Source: DASSHC01 sp035693105
Lineage (GTDB): Bacteria > Chloroflexota > Chloroflexia > Thermomicrobiales > Thermomicrobiaceae
Assembly: GCA_035693105.1 (NCBI GenBank)
Contig: DASSHC010000467.1
Coordinates: forward strand, 1-64,000
Reading direction: 5' to 3'
DNA length: 64,000 nt
The notes beneath the pieces were generated by a model. It was not told the DNA's origin. It did not search any database and worked only from the letters and a program-made list of their open reading frames with translations. A program made the translations under genes and the position numbers. Positions within the stretch are counted from its first letter, which is position 1. Each line of letters opens with the position of its first letter. This document shows positions 15,282 to 25,614 of this stretch, in pieces.

Positions 15282-16473
15282 CTTCACCCTCGTCTTTGAC
15301 AGCCAACACCGCGATGCCCGGCAACGCGCGTCCCTCCAGGAACTCGAGCGAAGCGCCGCCGCCGGTCGAGATGTGCGAGATCTGGTCCGCCAGTCCCATC
15401 TGTTCGAGTGCCGCGACCGAGTCGCCGCCGCCGACCACCGAGAAGGCGTCCGAGCGCGCCACTGCCTCAGCCACGCCGCGCGTTCCAGCCGCGAAGGCCG
15501 GCGTCTCGAAGACGCCCATCGGCCCATTCCAGACGAGCATTCTCGCGCCCCGGATCACCTCGGCAAAGGCGGCCACCGTCGCCGGGCCGATGTCCAGCAT
15601 TGCTTGCTCCGGCGGAACGCGGTCGACTGGAACCACGCGCGCACCCTCGGATTCATTCGGGCCGGCCGCGACGACGGCATCGAGCGGCAGCTTCAGCGCC
15701 ACCCCACGCTCGCGCGCGCGCCGCAGCGTGTCGCGCGCCACGTCCAGCTTGTCGGGCTCGCTGAGCGAGCGTCCGATGTCCTGCCCCTCGGCCTGCAGGA
15801 AGGTATTGGCCATCCCGCCGCCGATGAGGACCGCGTCGGCCTTGTCCAGCAGATTCTCGACCACGCCGATCTTGTCGGAGACTTTGGCTCCGCCCACGAT
15901 CAGCACGAAAGGATGTTCCGGGCGGTTGAGCACCCGCGAGAGGACGTCGACCTCGTCCTGCATCAGCAGACCGGCGGCCGACGGGAGATAATTCGTCACG
16001 CCGACGGTCGAGGCGTGGGCTCGGTGCGCGGCCCCAAAGGCATCGTCGATGTAGACATCGGCCAGAGCGGCCAGCGCCCGGGCGAAGGCGGGGTCGTTCT
16101 GCTCTTCACCCGGCTCGAAACGCAGGTTCTCCAGCAGCAGCACCTGGCGCGGCTCCAGCGCCGCTGCCATCGCTCGCGCGTCGGGACCGACCACGTCGTG
16201 GGCGTAGCCCACGGGCTGCCCCAGCAGCTCGCTCAGTCGGCCCGCGATCGGTGCCAGGCGCAGCGAATCCACCACCTGGCCCCGCGGGCGGCCCAGGTGC
16301 GAGGCCAGGATGATGCGCGCCCCACGCTCCTGCAGCGTGTGGATCGTCGGCAGCACCGCGCGGATGCGCGTGTCATCCGTAACCTGACTATGCGACAGCG
16401 GCACGTTGAAATCGACGCGCACCAGCACGCGCTTGTCGACCACCGGCAGATCCGCCATTGTGCGGAGCTTCAT
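15274..16473 (-). CDS. pgk: Phosphoglycerate kinase
   Basis: 399 residues. It makes ATP from 1,3-bisphosphoglycerate. Diagnostic segments are KRVLVRVDFNVPL near the N-terminus, the substrate-binding LASHLGRPRG, a PFVLIVGGAKVSDKI core, and the nucleotide-site WNGPMGVFE with GGGDS. I start at ATG 16473 (MKLRTMADLPV), which aligns with the family. The frame is open 21 codons further upstream but that part is not family-like. A 417-bp repeat-containing gap separates it from gap, so it may have its own promoter. Confidence 0.97.
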   Translation of the reverse strand: MKLRTMADLPVVDKRVLVRVDFNVPLSHSQVTDDTRIRAVLPTIHTLQERGARIILASHLGRPRGQVVDSLRLAPIAGRLSELLGQPVGYAHDVVGPDARAMAAALEPRQVLLLENLRFEPGEEQNDPAFARALAALADVYIDDAFGAAHRAHASTVGVTNYLPSAAGLLMQDEVDVLSRVLNRPEHPFVLIVGGAKVSDKIGVVENLLDKADAVLIGGGMANTFLQAEGQDIGRSLSEPDKLDVARDTLRRARERGVALKLPLDAVVAAGPNESEGARVVPVDRVPPEQAMLDIGPATVAAFAEVIRGARMLVWNGPMGVFETPAFAAGTRGVAEAVARSDAFSVVGGGDSVAALEQMGLADQISHISTGGGASLEFLEGRALPGIAVLAVKDEGEDA

Positions 16474-16590
16474 CGCGGCCTTGGCTCCCTTCTTGGTGGA
16501 CAGTGCGCTCCACTCTGCTAGGCCGTCGCGCACCAACCCGACGCATCCATGGGCGGAGAGTCAGTGGTCGTTCGCGGCTCACGCTCCCCT

Positions 16591-16772
16591 GTCATCCTGC
16601 GGTCGCTGCCGAAGGATCTCCAAGTTTCTCCACGATAGCGGCTACTCTCGTTGAGGAGAGCCGTTGCCGCTGGTCCTCCTGAGGCCGCAGCCGAAGGATC
16701 TTCTCTCCCGTGAAGCCTCACTGGCGCTCCACGATCAGGAGAGATCCTTCGCTGCGGCTCAGGATGACAGGG
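16591..16772. repeat. Inverted-repeat units between gap and pgk, able to form a long hairpin
   Basis: The 417-bp gap 16474-16890 holds no supported CDS. Forward units of the GTCATCCTGAGG family lie at 16591-16621 and 16672-16705, and an inverted one at 16738-16772. The last two pair almost perfectly (CCTGAGGCCGCAGCCGAAGG against CCTTCGCTGCGGCTCAGG) around a 32-base loop. Because gap and pgk read the same way, a transcript crossing here would carry this stem, which could separate gap from pgk expression. Confidence 0.7.
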
Positions 16773-16890
16773 AGAGGTGCTCAGGCTACCCAGGGCGGCT
16801 TCGTTTCCCTGTCACGCTGTGGCCGGGGCCGAGCCATCTCGAAGCATCTCAAGGATCCGTACGCACGGCGGAACATGATTGTCCGGCTCG

Positions 16891-17907
16891 CTAGCCGATA
16901 CCCTGCTCCGCCATCAAGGCCGCCAGATCAGCGACCCGGCAGGAGTAGCCCCATTCGTTGTCGTACCAGGCCACGATCTTGGCCATGCCATCCTCGAGCA
17001 CCATGGTCGAGAGGCCGTCCACGATGGCCGAGTGTGAATCGCCCTTGAAGTCCATGGAGACCAGGGGATCCTCGGTGTAGTCGAGGATACCGGCCAATTG
17101 GTCTTCGGCGACCTCCTTGAAGACCGCGTTGATCGCGTCGGCGTTGGCCGGCTTCTCCAGCTCGGCGGTGAAATCGATCAGCGAGACCGTCGGCGTCGGT
17201 ACGCGCAGCGCGAAGCCGTCGAACTTCCCCTTCAGCTCCGGGATCACCAGCGCCACCGCCCGCGCCGCGCCGGTGGTGGTGGGAATGATGTTCAGCCCGG
17301 CCGCGCGCGCACGGCGCAGATCCCGGTGCGGCCCGTCGAGCAGCACCTGATCGCCAGTGTACGAGTGAACCGTCGTCATCAGGGCGCGCTTGATACCGAA
17401 GTGGTCGAAGACGACCTTGGCTACCGGAGCCAGGCAGTTGGTCGTGCAGGACGCGTTGGAGACGATGGTGTGCTTCTCCGGGTCGTAGGCGTCCTCGTTG
17501 ACCCCAAGCACGATGGTGATGTCCTCGTTGCGCGCCGGCGCGGTGATGATGACCTTCTTTGCGCCGGCCTCGATGTGCGCTCGCGCCTTGGCGGCGTCGG
17601 TGAAGAACCCCGTCGACTCGATCACGAGATCGACTCCGAGATCCTTCCAGGGGAGCTTGCCGGGCTCCCGTTCGGAGAGCATCTTGATCACCTGGCCGTT
17701 GACGGTGATCGACGAGTCGTCGACTTCGACGTCGTCATCGTAGATGCCGTAGGTTGAGTCGTACTTGAGCAGATGCGCGGCGGTCTGAGGACTCATGAGG
17801 TCGTTGGTCGCCACGATCTCCAGGTCCTCGTCGTACTCCCCGAACATGGCTTTGAAGACCTGGCGCCCGATGCGGCCGAAGCCGTTGATGCCAACTCGTA
17901 CCGTCAT
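16891..17907 (-). CDS. gap: Glyceraldehyde-3-phosphate dehydrogenase, type I
   Basis: 338 residues. It oxidises glyceraldehyde-3-phosphate to 1,3-bisphosphoglycerate with NAD(P)+. The N-terminal Rossmann fold starts [15 protein letters not shown]. The catalytic Cys is in [12 protein letters not shown] and the active-site His in [10 protein letters not shown]; the C-terminal [12 protein letters not shown] is standard. ND at the end of strand 2 (VATND) would be compatible with NAD+ but does not exclude NADP+. The ATG overlaps the yvcK stop by 4 bp (ATGA), so it is coupled to the regulator upstream. Confidence 0.98.
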   Translation of the reverse strand: MTVRVGINGFGRIGRQVFKAMFGEYDEDLEIVATNDLMSPQTAAHLLKYDSTYGIYDDDVEVDDSSITVNGQVIKMLSEREPGKLPWKDLGVDLVIESTGFFTDAAKARAHIEAGAKKVIITAPARNEDITIVLGVNEDAYDPEKHTIVSNASCTTNCLAPVAKVVFDHFGIKRALMTTVHSYTGDQVLLDGPHRDLRRARAAGLNIIPTTTGAARAVALVIPELKGKFDGFALRVPTPTVSLIDFTAELEKPANADAINAVFKEVAEDQLAGILDYTEDPLVSMDFKGDSHSAIVDGLSTMVLEDGMAKIVAWYDNEWGYSCRVADLAALMAEQGIG

Positions 17908-19310
17908 CTGAGACTCTCCTTACTCTGCGTCTGCCGCGTCAGCGGCAGCGCGGCGGTGACGGGCGGCCGGAACTCCTCTGGCGCGCCCGTGTCGGGGATC
18001 ACTCCGGAGCCGTCCCGCGCCAGGCGCGCCTGCCGTGCGAGCTCCAGCAATTCACTGGCCAGCTTCGCCGGATCGTGACGCAGGGGCTTTTCCGCGCTGA
18101 TGACATCACGCAGCAGGACACGCACACCCTGGAGGCCGTCGAGGCCGTCGAGCCCCACCGCGTTGACCGACCATTCCGGTTTGATGCGCGCGATCACCGG
18201 ATCGATGTTGCTGTTGACCAGGGCGTAGTCGATGATCCGCCCGTTGACATGCTGCTGCAGCGCGCGCACGTGATCGATCGCGCCGAAGTTGTCGGTCTCG
18301 CCGCGCTGCGTGGCCACATTGCAGACGTAGACCTTGGTCGCGGGAGAGCTACGAATGGCGTGCGCGATGCCGGGGACCAGCAGGTTGGGGAGCACCGAGG
18401 TATAGAGGCTCCCCGGCCCCAGCACGATCACGTCGGCGGAGAGGAGCGCGATGATCGCGGGGTCGTAGGCTTGCGGCTCGCAGGGATCGAGGAAGATGCG
18501 CTTGATCGTGCCCCGCTCATTGGTGATGTTCGACTCGCCCCGGATCACCCGCCCATCGGCCATCTCACCGCAAACGACGATGTCCTCCAGCGTCGAGGGC
18601 AGCACTTTGCCGCGCACCGCCAGCACGCGCGATGACTCGACCACGGCCTGCTCGAAGCTGCCGGAGACGCGCGTCAGCGCGGTGATGAAGAGATTGCCGA
18701 AGCTATGGCCATCCAGCGACGAGCCCTCTTCAAAACGGTACTGGAAGAGCTCGCTCATCACCGACTCGTTGTCGGCCAGCGCGACGAGGCAGTTACGAAT
18801 GTCGCCCGGCGGCGGGATGTTGAACTCGGTGCGCAGCCGCCCCGAGCTGCCCCCGTCATCGCCAACCGTCACGATCGCCGTGATGTCGATGTTGTGCAGC
18901 TTGAGCCCGCGCAGCAGCGTCGACAGGCCGGTGCCGCCGCCGACCGCCACCACGCGCAACTCCGGCGCGACCGGGCCGAAGCGGTGCCGCTGGATGATCT
19001 CGACCAACCCCTGACCATCGGCTCGCTGCGCCAGAAACGGCGCCAGCAGCGAGCGGCTGAGCTCGTAGAATGCGAAGAACACCCAGGCGGCGCCCAGGAT
19101 CAGCAGGCCGATCTCGCGATACGGATGCGGAATGAATTGCAAGGTGACTGTCCGGACGATCCCGGTCAGCTGGCTGGGGAAGTGATAGTTGCGATAGAGC
19201 CAGGCCAACCCCATGGCCAGCGCCAGGCTGGTCAGCACCAGGCCGGCAAAGAGCATGACGACCCAGCGCTTGATGAACATGCCCGGTCGGAGCCATGTTC
19301 GGAGCTTCAT
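17904..19310 (-). CDS. yvcK: YvcK/CofD-like gluconeogenesis factor with N-terminal membrane anchor
   Basis: 468 residues. Two hydrophobic segments (about 16-38 and 60-82) precede the YvcK domain. That domain has [46 protein letters not shown] and [23 protein letters not shown]. Cytosolic YvcK of Bacillus and Mycobacterium binds UDP-sugars and links carbon metabolism to cell-wall synthesis. The membrane-anchored form is also found in other bacteria. Start ATG 19310 behind AGGGGGA; the frame is open upstream but that is not protein-like. An extended -10 lies at 19351-19359. It is first in the series with gap, pgk and tpiA, which ties a sugar-sensing regulator to lower glycolysis. Confidence 0.93.
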   Translation of the reverse strand: MKLRTWLRPGMFIKRWVVMLFAGLVLTSLALAMGLAWLYRNYHFPSQLTGIVRTVTLQFIPHPYREIGLLILGAAWVFFAFYELSRSLLAPFLAQRADGQGLVEIIQRHRFGPVAPELRVVAVGGGTGLSTLLRGLKLHNIDITAIVTVGDDGGSSGRLRTEFNIPPPGDIRNCLVALADNESVMSELFQYRFEEGSSLDGHSFGNLFITALTRVSGSFEQAVVESSRVLAVRGKVLPSTLEDIVVCGEMADGRVIRGESNITNERGTIKRIFLDPCEPQAYDPAIIALLSADVIVLGPGSLYTSVLPNLLVPGIAHAIRSSPATKVYVCNVATQRGETDNFGAIDHVRALQQHVNGRIIDYALVNSNIDPVIARIKPEWSVNAVGLDGLDGLQGVRVLLRDVISAEKPLRHDPAKLASELLELARQARLARDGSGVIPDTGAPEEFRPPVTAALPLTRQTQSKESLR

Positions 19311-19350
19311 TTGTCCCCCTGACGCCCCTCCGACGGCTGTAGCGCGCCCG

Positions 19351-19359
19351 ATTATAGCA
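19351..19359 (-). promoter_or_regulatory. Extended -10 promoter of the yvcK-gap series
   Basis: The minus strand reads TGCTATAAT, an ideal extended -10, with a start site near 19344 and a leader of about 34 bases. It is divergent from the nusA promoter 41 bp away. Confidence 0.75.
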
Positions 19360-19379
19360 TCGTCGCGCCCGCGGTCTGC

Positions 19380-19409
19380 TTGGCTGGGAAACCCAGCCTC
19401 TGCTATAAT
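19380..19409 (+). promoter_or_regulatory. nusA operon promoter with palindromic spacer
   Basis: -35 TTGGCT (19380-19385), 18-base spacer, and extended -10 TGCTATAAT ending at 19409. The spacer contains GGCTGGG-AAA-CCCAGCC (19382-19398), a perfect 7-bp inverted repeat overlapping the -35. It could be an operator or the 5' part of an alternative structure. Confidence 0.78.
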
Positions 19410-19439
19410 TTCACAGGAACCGACAGCGCCCGGGACAAG

Positions 19440-19464
19440 GTGGGCTCCGCCCACTTTCTTTTTT
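19440..19464 (+). terminator. Leader terminator (attenuator) upstream of nusA
   Basis: GTGGGC-TCC-GCCCAC is followed at once by TTTCTTTTTT, a textbook intrinsic terminator placed about 25 bases after the predicted transcription start and 90 bases before the nusA ATG. It should stop many transcripts. NusA itself modulates termination, so autoregulation of the whole translation operon is likely. Confidence 0.8.
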
Positions 19465-19553
19465 GCCCGGATTGCCCGGCGGTGCCCCATCCTGGCAACC
19501 CGCGCGGTGCATGAGGCGCCCTGACGGGTCGACAAAGGAGGTCTCCTAGAGCA

Positions 19554-20876
19554 ATGAAGAGCGATTTCTATACCGCGATCGCGATGATCGCACAGGAGCG
19601 CGGTATCCCCCGCGAAGCCGTGCTCGCCTCCGTCGAACAGGCACTGGCCACTGTCTACAAAAAGATGTCGGGGATCGAGGGCGAGAACGTCCAGGTTGAC
19701 CTGGAACCAAGCGCCGGCACCATTCGCATCTACGTCCTGAAGGACGTGGTCCCCGAGGTCGAAGACGACGCCACCCAGCTGACGGTTGCCGAAGCGCGGC
19801 AAACCCATCCCGAAGCGGTCATCGGGGATACGGTCCGCTTCGATCGCACGCCGCAGAATTTCGGCCGCATCGCGGCGCAGACGGCCAAGCAGGTCGTCTT
19901 GCAGCGCATCCGGGACTACGAGCGCGAGGGTATCTACAGCGAGTACATCGACCGCGTCGGCGAGGTGCTCAACGGCATCGTGCAGCGTGCCGACCCCAAG
20001 GCGGTCATCGTCGATCTCGGCAAGGCCGAGGCGGTCATGCCGGCGCGCGAGCAGGTGCCGTCTGAGCGCTACCGGCCCGGCCAGCGCGTTAAGGTCTACC
20101 TCCTGGAGGTCAACAAGGACCAGCGCGGTCCGCAGCTCATCGTCTCGCGCACCGCGCCGGCGCTGATCAAGCGGCTCTTCGAACTGGAGGTGCCGGAGAT
20201 CTACAGCGGCGCGGTCGAGATCATGGCCGTGGCGCGTGAGCCCGGCCTGCGCTCAAAGGTCGCCGTGGCCGCGCGGCAGGAGAAGGTCGATCCGGTCGGC
20301 TCCTGCGTCGGCGTGCGCGGCGTGCGCATCCAGAACATCGTCAACGAGCTGTACGGCGAGAAGATCGACGTCATCGAGTGGTCGCCGGACATACCGACCT
20401 TCATCTCCAATGCCCTGAGCCCGGCCAAGCCGATCAGTGTCTCGCTCAGCGAGGAGGATAAGGTCGCCCGGGTCATCGTGCCGACCGACCAGATGTCGCT
20501 GGCGATCGGCAAGGACGGCCAGAACGCACGGTTGGCCTACAAGCTGACCGGCTGGCGCATCGATATCAAGGATCCCGAAACGCTGCGCAACAGCGGGGAC
20601 GATTTGCTGGAGCAGGCGCGCGCCGCGTTGGCCGGTGTTTCGACCGATGTCATGGGCTTCGGCCGGCAGCCACGCCTGGTGCGCGGCGACGGCACCATCA
20701 GCGTACGCGGCCACGAGTTTGGCCCGCTTTCTCCGGATCTGGTCAGCATGAGCGTTGACGTCGAGATTCAGGACGGCGTGGTCAGCGTGTTCTACGAGCG
20801 CGATCTCCGCGCGCGGTTCGACTTCGAGACCGGCCATGAGTTGCCACTGACCGAAGAGGAGAACTCCCGGGTCTAG
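19554..20876 (+). CDS. nusA: Transcription termination/antitermination factor NusA
   Basis: 440 residues. The N-terminal RNA-polymerase-binding domain (MKSDFYTAIAMIAQERGI) is followed by an S1 domain (from about 133, GEVLNGIVQRADPKAVIVDL) and two KH domains (the second with AIGKDGQNARLA). A 70-residue extension after KH2 (from about 370) does not match the acidic repeats of proteobacterial NusA. It binds the elongating polymerase and RNA to control pausing and termination. A strong AAAGGAGG precedes the ATG. The rimP gene usually found just upstream is absent. Confidence 0.97.
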   Translation: MKSDFYTAIAMIAQERGIPREAVLASVEQALATVYKKMSGIEGENVQVDLEPSAGTIRIYVLKDVVPEVEDDATQLTVAEARQTHPEAVIGDTVRFDRTPQNFGRIAAQTAKQVVLQRIRDYEREGIYSEYIDRVGEVLNGIVQRADPKAVIVDLGKAEAVMPAREQVPSERYRPGQRVKVYLLEVNKDQRGPQLIVSRTAPALIKRLFELEVPEIYSGAVEIMAVAREPGLRSKVAVAARQEKVDPVGSCVGVRGVRIQNIVNELYGEKIDVIEWSPDIPTFISNALSPAKPISVSLSEEDKVARVIVPTDQMSLAIGKDGQNARLAYKLTGWRIDIKDPETLRNSGDDLLEQARAALAGVSTDVMGFGRQPRLVRGDGTISVRGHEFGPLSPDLVSMSVDVEIQDGVVSVFYERDLRARFDFETGHELPLTEEENSRV

Positions 20877-20923
20877 CAGCTGCGTCCCACCATGGGGTTC
20901 GCCGGACCAGGGAGCAGGAGACG

Positions 20924-21271
20924 ATGACCAATGAGCATGGAACGCGGGCTCGGCGCAAGGGGCCACGCCCCAAGCATGTCCCGCTGAGAACCTGTGTCGT
21001 CTGCCGACGAAAAGAGGCCAAGCGCGGCTTTGTGCGGATCGTGCGCACGCCGGAAGGCGCCATCACGATCGACTTGAGCGGCAAGGCCAATGGGCGGGGG
21101 GCCTACCTCTGTAGCGACCCCGCCTGTTGGCAGCGAGCCGCCGAGAGCACGATGCTCGATCGCGCGCTCAAGACGGAGTTGGGCCATGAGGCTCGGGCAG
21201 AGCTCCGCCGCTACGCGCGGGACCATTTCCGCCCGGACGCCAGCAGTCAGGACGCGACCGCCGAGCCCTAA
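20924..21271 (+). CDS. ylxR: YlxR (DUF448) family RNA-binding protein
   Basis: 115 residues. The core reads LRTCVVCRRKEAKRGFVRIV, with CxxC, and GRGAYLCSDPACWQRA, both standard for YlxR. This small basic protein lies between nusA and infB in most bacteria. It has been linked to RNase P and to gene regulation in other species. Here it has a basic N-terminal tail (GTRARRKGPRPKH) that fits nucleic-acid binding. SD AGGAG precedes the ATG. Confidence 0.93.
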   Translation: MTNEHGTRARRKGPRPKHVPLRTCVVCRRKEAKRGFVRIVRTPEGAITIDLSGKANGRGAYLCSDPACWQRAAESTMLDRALKTELGHEARAELRRYARDHFRPDASSQDATAEP

Positions 21272-21286
21272 ACAAGGAGGAACCCT

Positions 21287-23200
<1,914 letters not shown>

Positions 23201-23205
23201 TCAGC

Positions 23206-23230
23206 GTTGGGGCGGCGCGCCCGCCCCAAC
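23206..23230 (+). terminator. Perfect 10-bp hairpin between infB and rbfA
   Basis: GTTGGGGCGG and CCGCCCCAAC enclose CGCGC, starting 5 bp after the infB stop. There is no T-run, so it is more likely an RNA-processing or stability element, or a partial attenuator, than a complete terminator. Confidence 0.45.
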
Positions 23231-23285
23231 CTACCCCCTCCCCTACGACCGCTTCGCCTGCCGTCGACGAAGGGAGCTGAAACCA

Positions 23286-23675
23286 ATGACCACGCGACGA
23301 CAGCAGCAGGTCGGCGAGTTCATCCGCGAAGAAGTCAGCGAGATCATGAACCGCGAGCTCAAGGATCCCCGGCTCGGCATGGCCAGCATCACGCGGGTCG
23401 AGATGAGCCCGGATTTGCGCTACGCGCGTATCTTCATCTCCGTGCTGGGTACTCCGCAGGAGCAGGAGGAGACGCTAGCGGGGCTCTCCCACGCGGCGGG
23501 CTTCATTCGTCACCTGCTCAAGCCACGCATGCGCATCCGGCACGTCCCGGAGTTGGTCTTTCGGGCCGACCATTCAATGGAGCACGCCGCCGAGATGGCG
23601 CGCACGCTACGGTCGCTCGATCTGCCGCCCGCGCAAACGGGCGCCAAACCAGGAGAAGAGCGTGAGCCTGAGTAA
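23286..23675 (+). CDS. rbfA: Ribosome-binding factor A
   Basis: 129 residues. It is a KH-like protein needed for late 30S maturation and 16S rRNA 5'-end processing. Conserved features are RRQQQVGEFIREEVSEIM, DPRLGMASITRVEMSPDLRYARIFIS and RHVPELVFRADHSMEH. GGGAG lies about ten bases before the ATG. The last 14 bases overlap the next gene, so translation is coupled. Confidence 0.95.
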   Translation: MTTRRQQQVGEFIREEVSEIMNRELKDPRLGMASITRVEMSPDLRYARIFISVLGTPQEQEETLAGLSHAAGFIRHLLKPRMRIRHVPELVFRADHSMEHAAEMARTLRSLDLPPAQTGAKPGEEREPE

Positions 23676-24705
23676 CGTTCCTGACGGCAACGAGGCCGGC
23701 GGGCTGACCCGCGAGATGGAGAATGCCTGGCGCGTCATCACCGCCGCGGAGCGCGTGCTGGTCCTGACCCACGCCAACCCGGACGCCGACGCGATCGCTT
23801 CCGCTTGTGCGCTCGACGATGCCCTCCGTGCGCGTGGACAGGTAGCTGTGCCGGTCGTTGGCGACGGCGTCCTGCCCGGTGACCTGCGCTTCATCCCCGG
23901 CAGCGCGCGGCTGACCGACCCCGCCACGCTCAGGATCCAGGACTTCGACCTGCTCTTGCTGGTGGATTGTGCCGAGCCGCAGCGGCTCGGCCCGCTGTAC
24001 CAGCAGCACCCGGAGTGGTTCAACGGTGAGCGACCGCTGGTCAACATCGACCACCACGTCACCAACGCGCGCTTCGGTGTGGCCCACATCGTCGATCCCA
24101 ACGCCGCCGCCAGCTGCGAGGTGCTGACGCTCCTCTTCGAGACCGTTGGCGCGCCGATTGGACCCCAGTTGGCGACCGCGCTCGCCGCTGGCATCTACGG
24201 CGACACGCTCGGTCTCCAGACTCCGAGCACCACCAGCCGCACCATGCGCATCGCCGCCGATCTCCTCGATCGGGGCGCCGATACGCTGGCGATCGTGGAT
24301 AACCTCTTCCGGCTCAAGCCCTTCTCGACTATCAAGCTGTGGGGACAGGTGCTCGATCGGGCCGAGCGCCTGGGCGATTTGATCTGGACCGAGATCACGC
24401 CGGCCATGCTGGCCGCCAGCGGCGCGGTGCCCGCCGAGGGAGAGGGCATTGTCAACTTCATCGCCGGCTGCGCCGAGGCGCACCTGGCCGTTCTCTTCTA
24501 CCTGCGAGAAGATGGCTGGCGCGTCAGCCTGCGCTCGATCACCGACATCGATGTCTCCCAACTGGCCCGGCATTGGGGCGGCGGCGGACACAGCCGCGCC
24601 GCCGGCTGCACGCTGACCGGCGGTGTCGAGGTCCGCGATGCGTTCCTGAACGAGCTGGCCGCGATGGTCGCCGCGCTGGTGCACGCTCCGGCGCCCGCGG
24701 AGTGA
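23662..24705 (+). CDS. nrnA: DHH-family phosphoesterase, oligoribonuclease/pAp-phosphatase NrnA-like
   Basis: 347 residues. The N-terminal DHH domain has LVLTHANPDADAIASA, a LVDCAEPQR strand and the NIDHHVTN motif of metal ligands. The C-terminal DHHA1 domain ends with the substrate-binding GGGGHSRAAGC. NrnA degrades short oligoribonucleotides and dephosphorylates pAp. The rbfA-nrnA-truB order is common in Gram-positive-type genomes. GTG start, overlapping rbfA by 14 bp. Confidence 0.92.
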   Translation: MSLSNVPDGNEAGGLTREMENAWRVITAAERVLVLTHANPDADAIASACALDDALRARGQVAVPVVGDGVLPGDLRFIPGSARLTDPATLRIQDFDLLLLVDCAEPQRLGPLYQQHPEWFNGERPLVNIDHHVTNARFGVAHIVDPNAAASCEVLTLLFETVGAPIGPQLATALAAGIYGDTLGLQTPSTTSRTMRIAADLLDRGADTLAIVDNLFRLKPFSTIKLWGQVLDRAERLGDLIWTEITPAMLAASGAVPAEGEGIVNFIAGCAEAHLAVLFYLREDGWRVSLRSITDIDVSQLARHWGGGGHSRAAGCTLTGGVEVRDAFLNELAAMVAALVHAPAPAE

Positions 24706-24708
24706 TTG

Positions 24709-25608
24709 GTGCCTTTGCCGCTCCACGGCATTCTGGTCTGCGACAAGCCGCGCGGCCCCTCGTCGCATGATCTGGTAGCGCGCGTTCGCCGCCTGCTCGG
24801 CACGCGCCGGGTAGGTCACGCCGGCACGCTCGACCCGGCCGCCGAAGGTGTCTTGCTGATCGCGGTGGGCCGCGCGACCAAGCTCATCGAGAGCCTGCAA
24901 GCCGGCCGCAAGGAGTACGCCGCGCGCCTGGTGCTTGGCCAGGTCTCCACCAGCGGCGACCTCGAAGGACCGCTGCTGGCCTCCCCGGAGCACACGGCGC
25001 CGGACGCGGCCGAGATTCGCGCCGCGCTCGACAGCTTTCGGGGCGAGATCGAGCAAGTGCCGCCTGCTCACTCTGCCATCAAGGTCGCGGGTCAGCCGCT
25101 CTACCGCAGCGCGCGCCGTGGCGAGGTCGTCACGGTCCCCAGCCGACGTGTCACCATCTACGGCCTGAACCTGCTCGATTACCACTACCCCGAGCTGGAC
25201 ATCGTGGTCGAATGCTCCAGCGGCACGTACATTCGCACGCTGGCTAGCGACCTCGGCGCGGCGCTCGGCACCGGTGCCTACCTGCACGCTCTCGTGCGCA
25301 CCTGTGTAGGTCGATTCGGTCTTGCCGAGGCCTGGACGCTGGACGAGCTGGAGCGCCGGCTCTCGCCCGCGAGCTTCAGTGGCATGGCGCTTCACCCGGA
25401 CGACGCGCTGCCGGAGCGACAGACGCTGCTGCTCGATTCGGCGCAGACCGGCGCGTGGTATGATGGGCGTCCGGTGCGCCGGACGGGCACGGCCGGGACC
25501 GCTGCACGCTGTGGCTCTTTCAACGCCGGCGGTCGCTGGCTGGGCGTGGGCGCGCTCGACTCGACGGCCGACCAGTGGCTGCCGCGGCTGGTCGTGGGGA
25601 GTAGCTAG
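24709..25608 (+). CDS. truB: tRNA pseudouridine(55) synthase
   Basis: 299 residues. It converts U55 in the T-loop of tRNAs to pseudouridine. The N-terminal GILVCDKPRGPSSHDLV and the catalytic box VGHAGTLDPAAEGVLL (nucleophilic Asp in GTLDP) are intact. The sugar-binding EYAARLVLG and SSGTYIRTLASDLG follow. I choose GTG 24709, six bases after GGAG; TTG 24706 is the alternative. The C-terminal 70 residues are less conserved and may replace the PUA domain. Confidence 0.95.
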   Translation: MPLPLHGILVCDKPRGPSSHDLVARVRRLLGTRRVGHAGTLDPAAEGVLLIAVGRATKLIESLQAGRKEYAARLVLGQVSTSGDLEGPLLASPEHTAPDAAEIRAALDSFRGEIEQVPPAHSAIKVAGQPLYRSARRGEVVTVPSRRVTIYGLNLLDYHYPELDIVVECSSGTYIRTLASDLGAALGTGAYLHALVRTCVGRFGLAEAWTLDELERRLSPASFSGMALHPDDALPERQTLLLDSAQTGAWYDGRPVRRTGTAGTAARCGSFNAGGRWLGVGALDSTADQWLPRLVVGSS

Positions 25609-25614
25609 CCCAGA

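Noticed and set aside
19311..19808. N-terminal extension of yvcK through the nusA promoter region
   Set aside because: The added 166 residues are not protein-like, would read through two promoters and into nusA, and ATG 19310 has a good ribosome-binding site.
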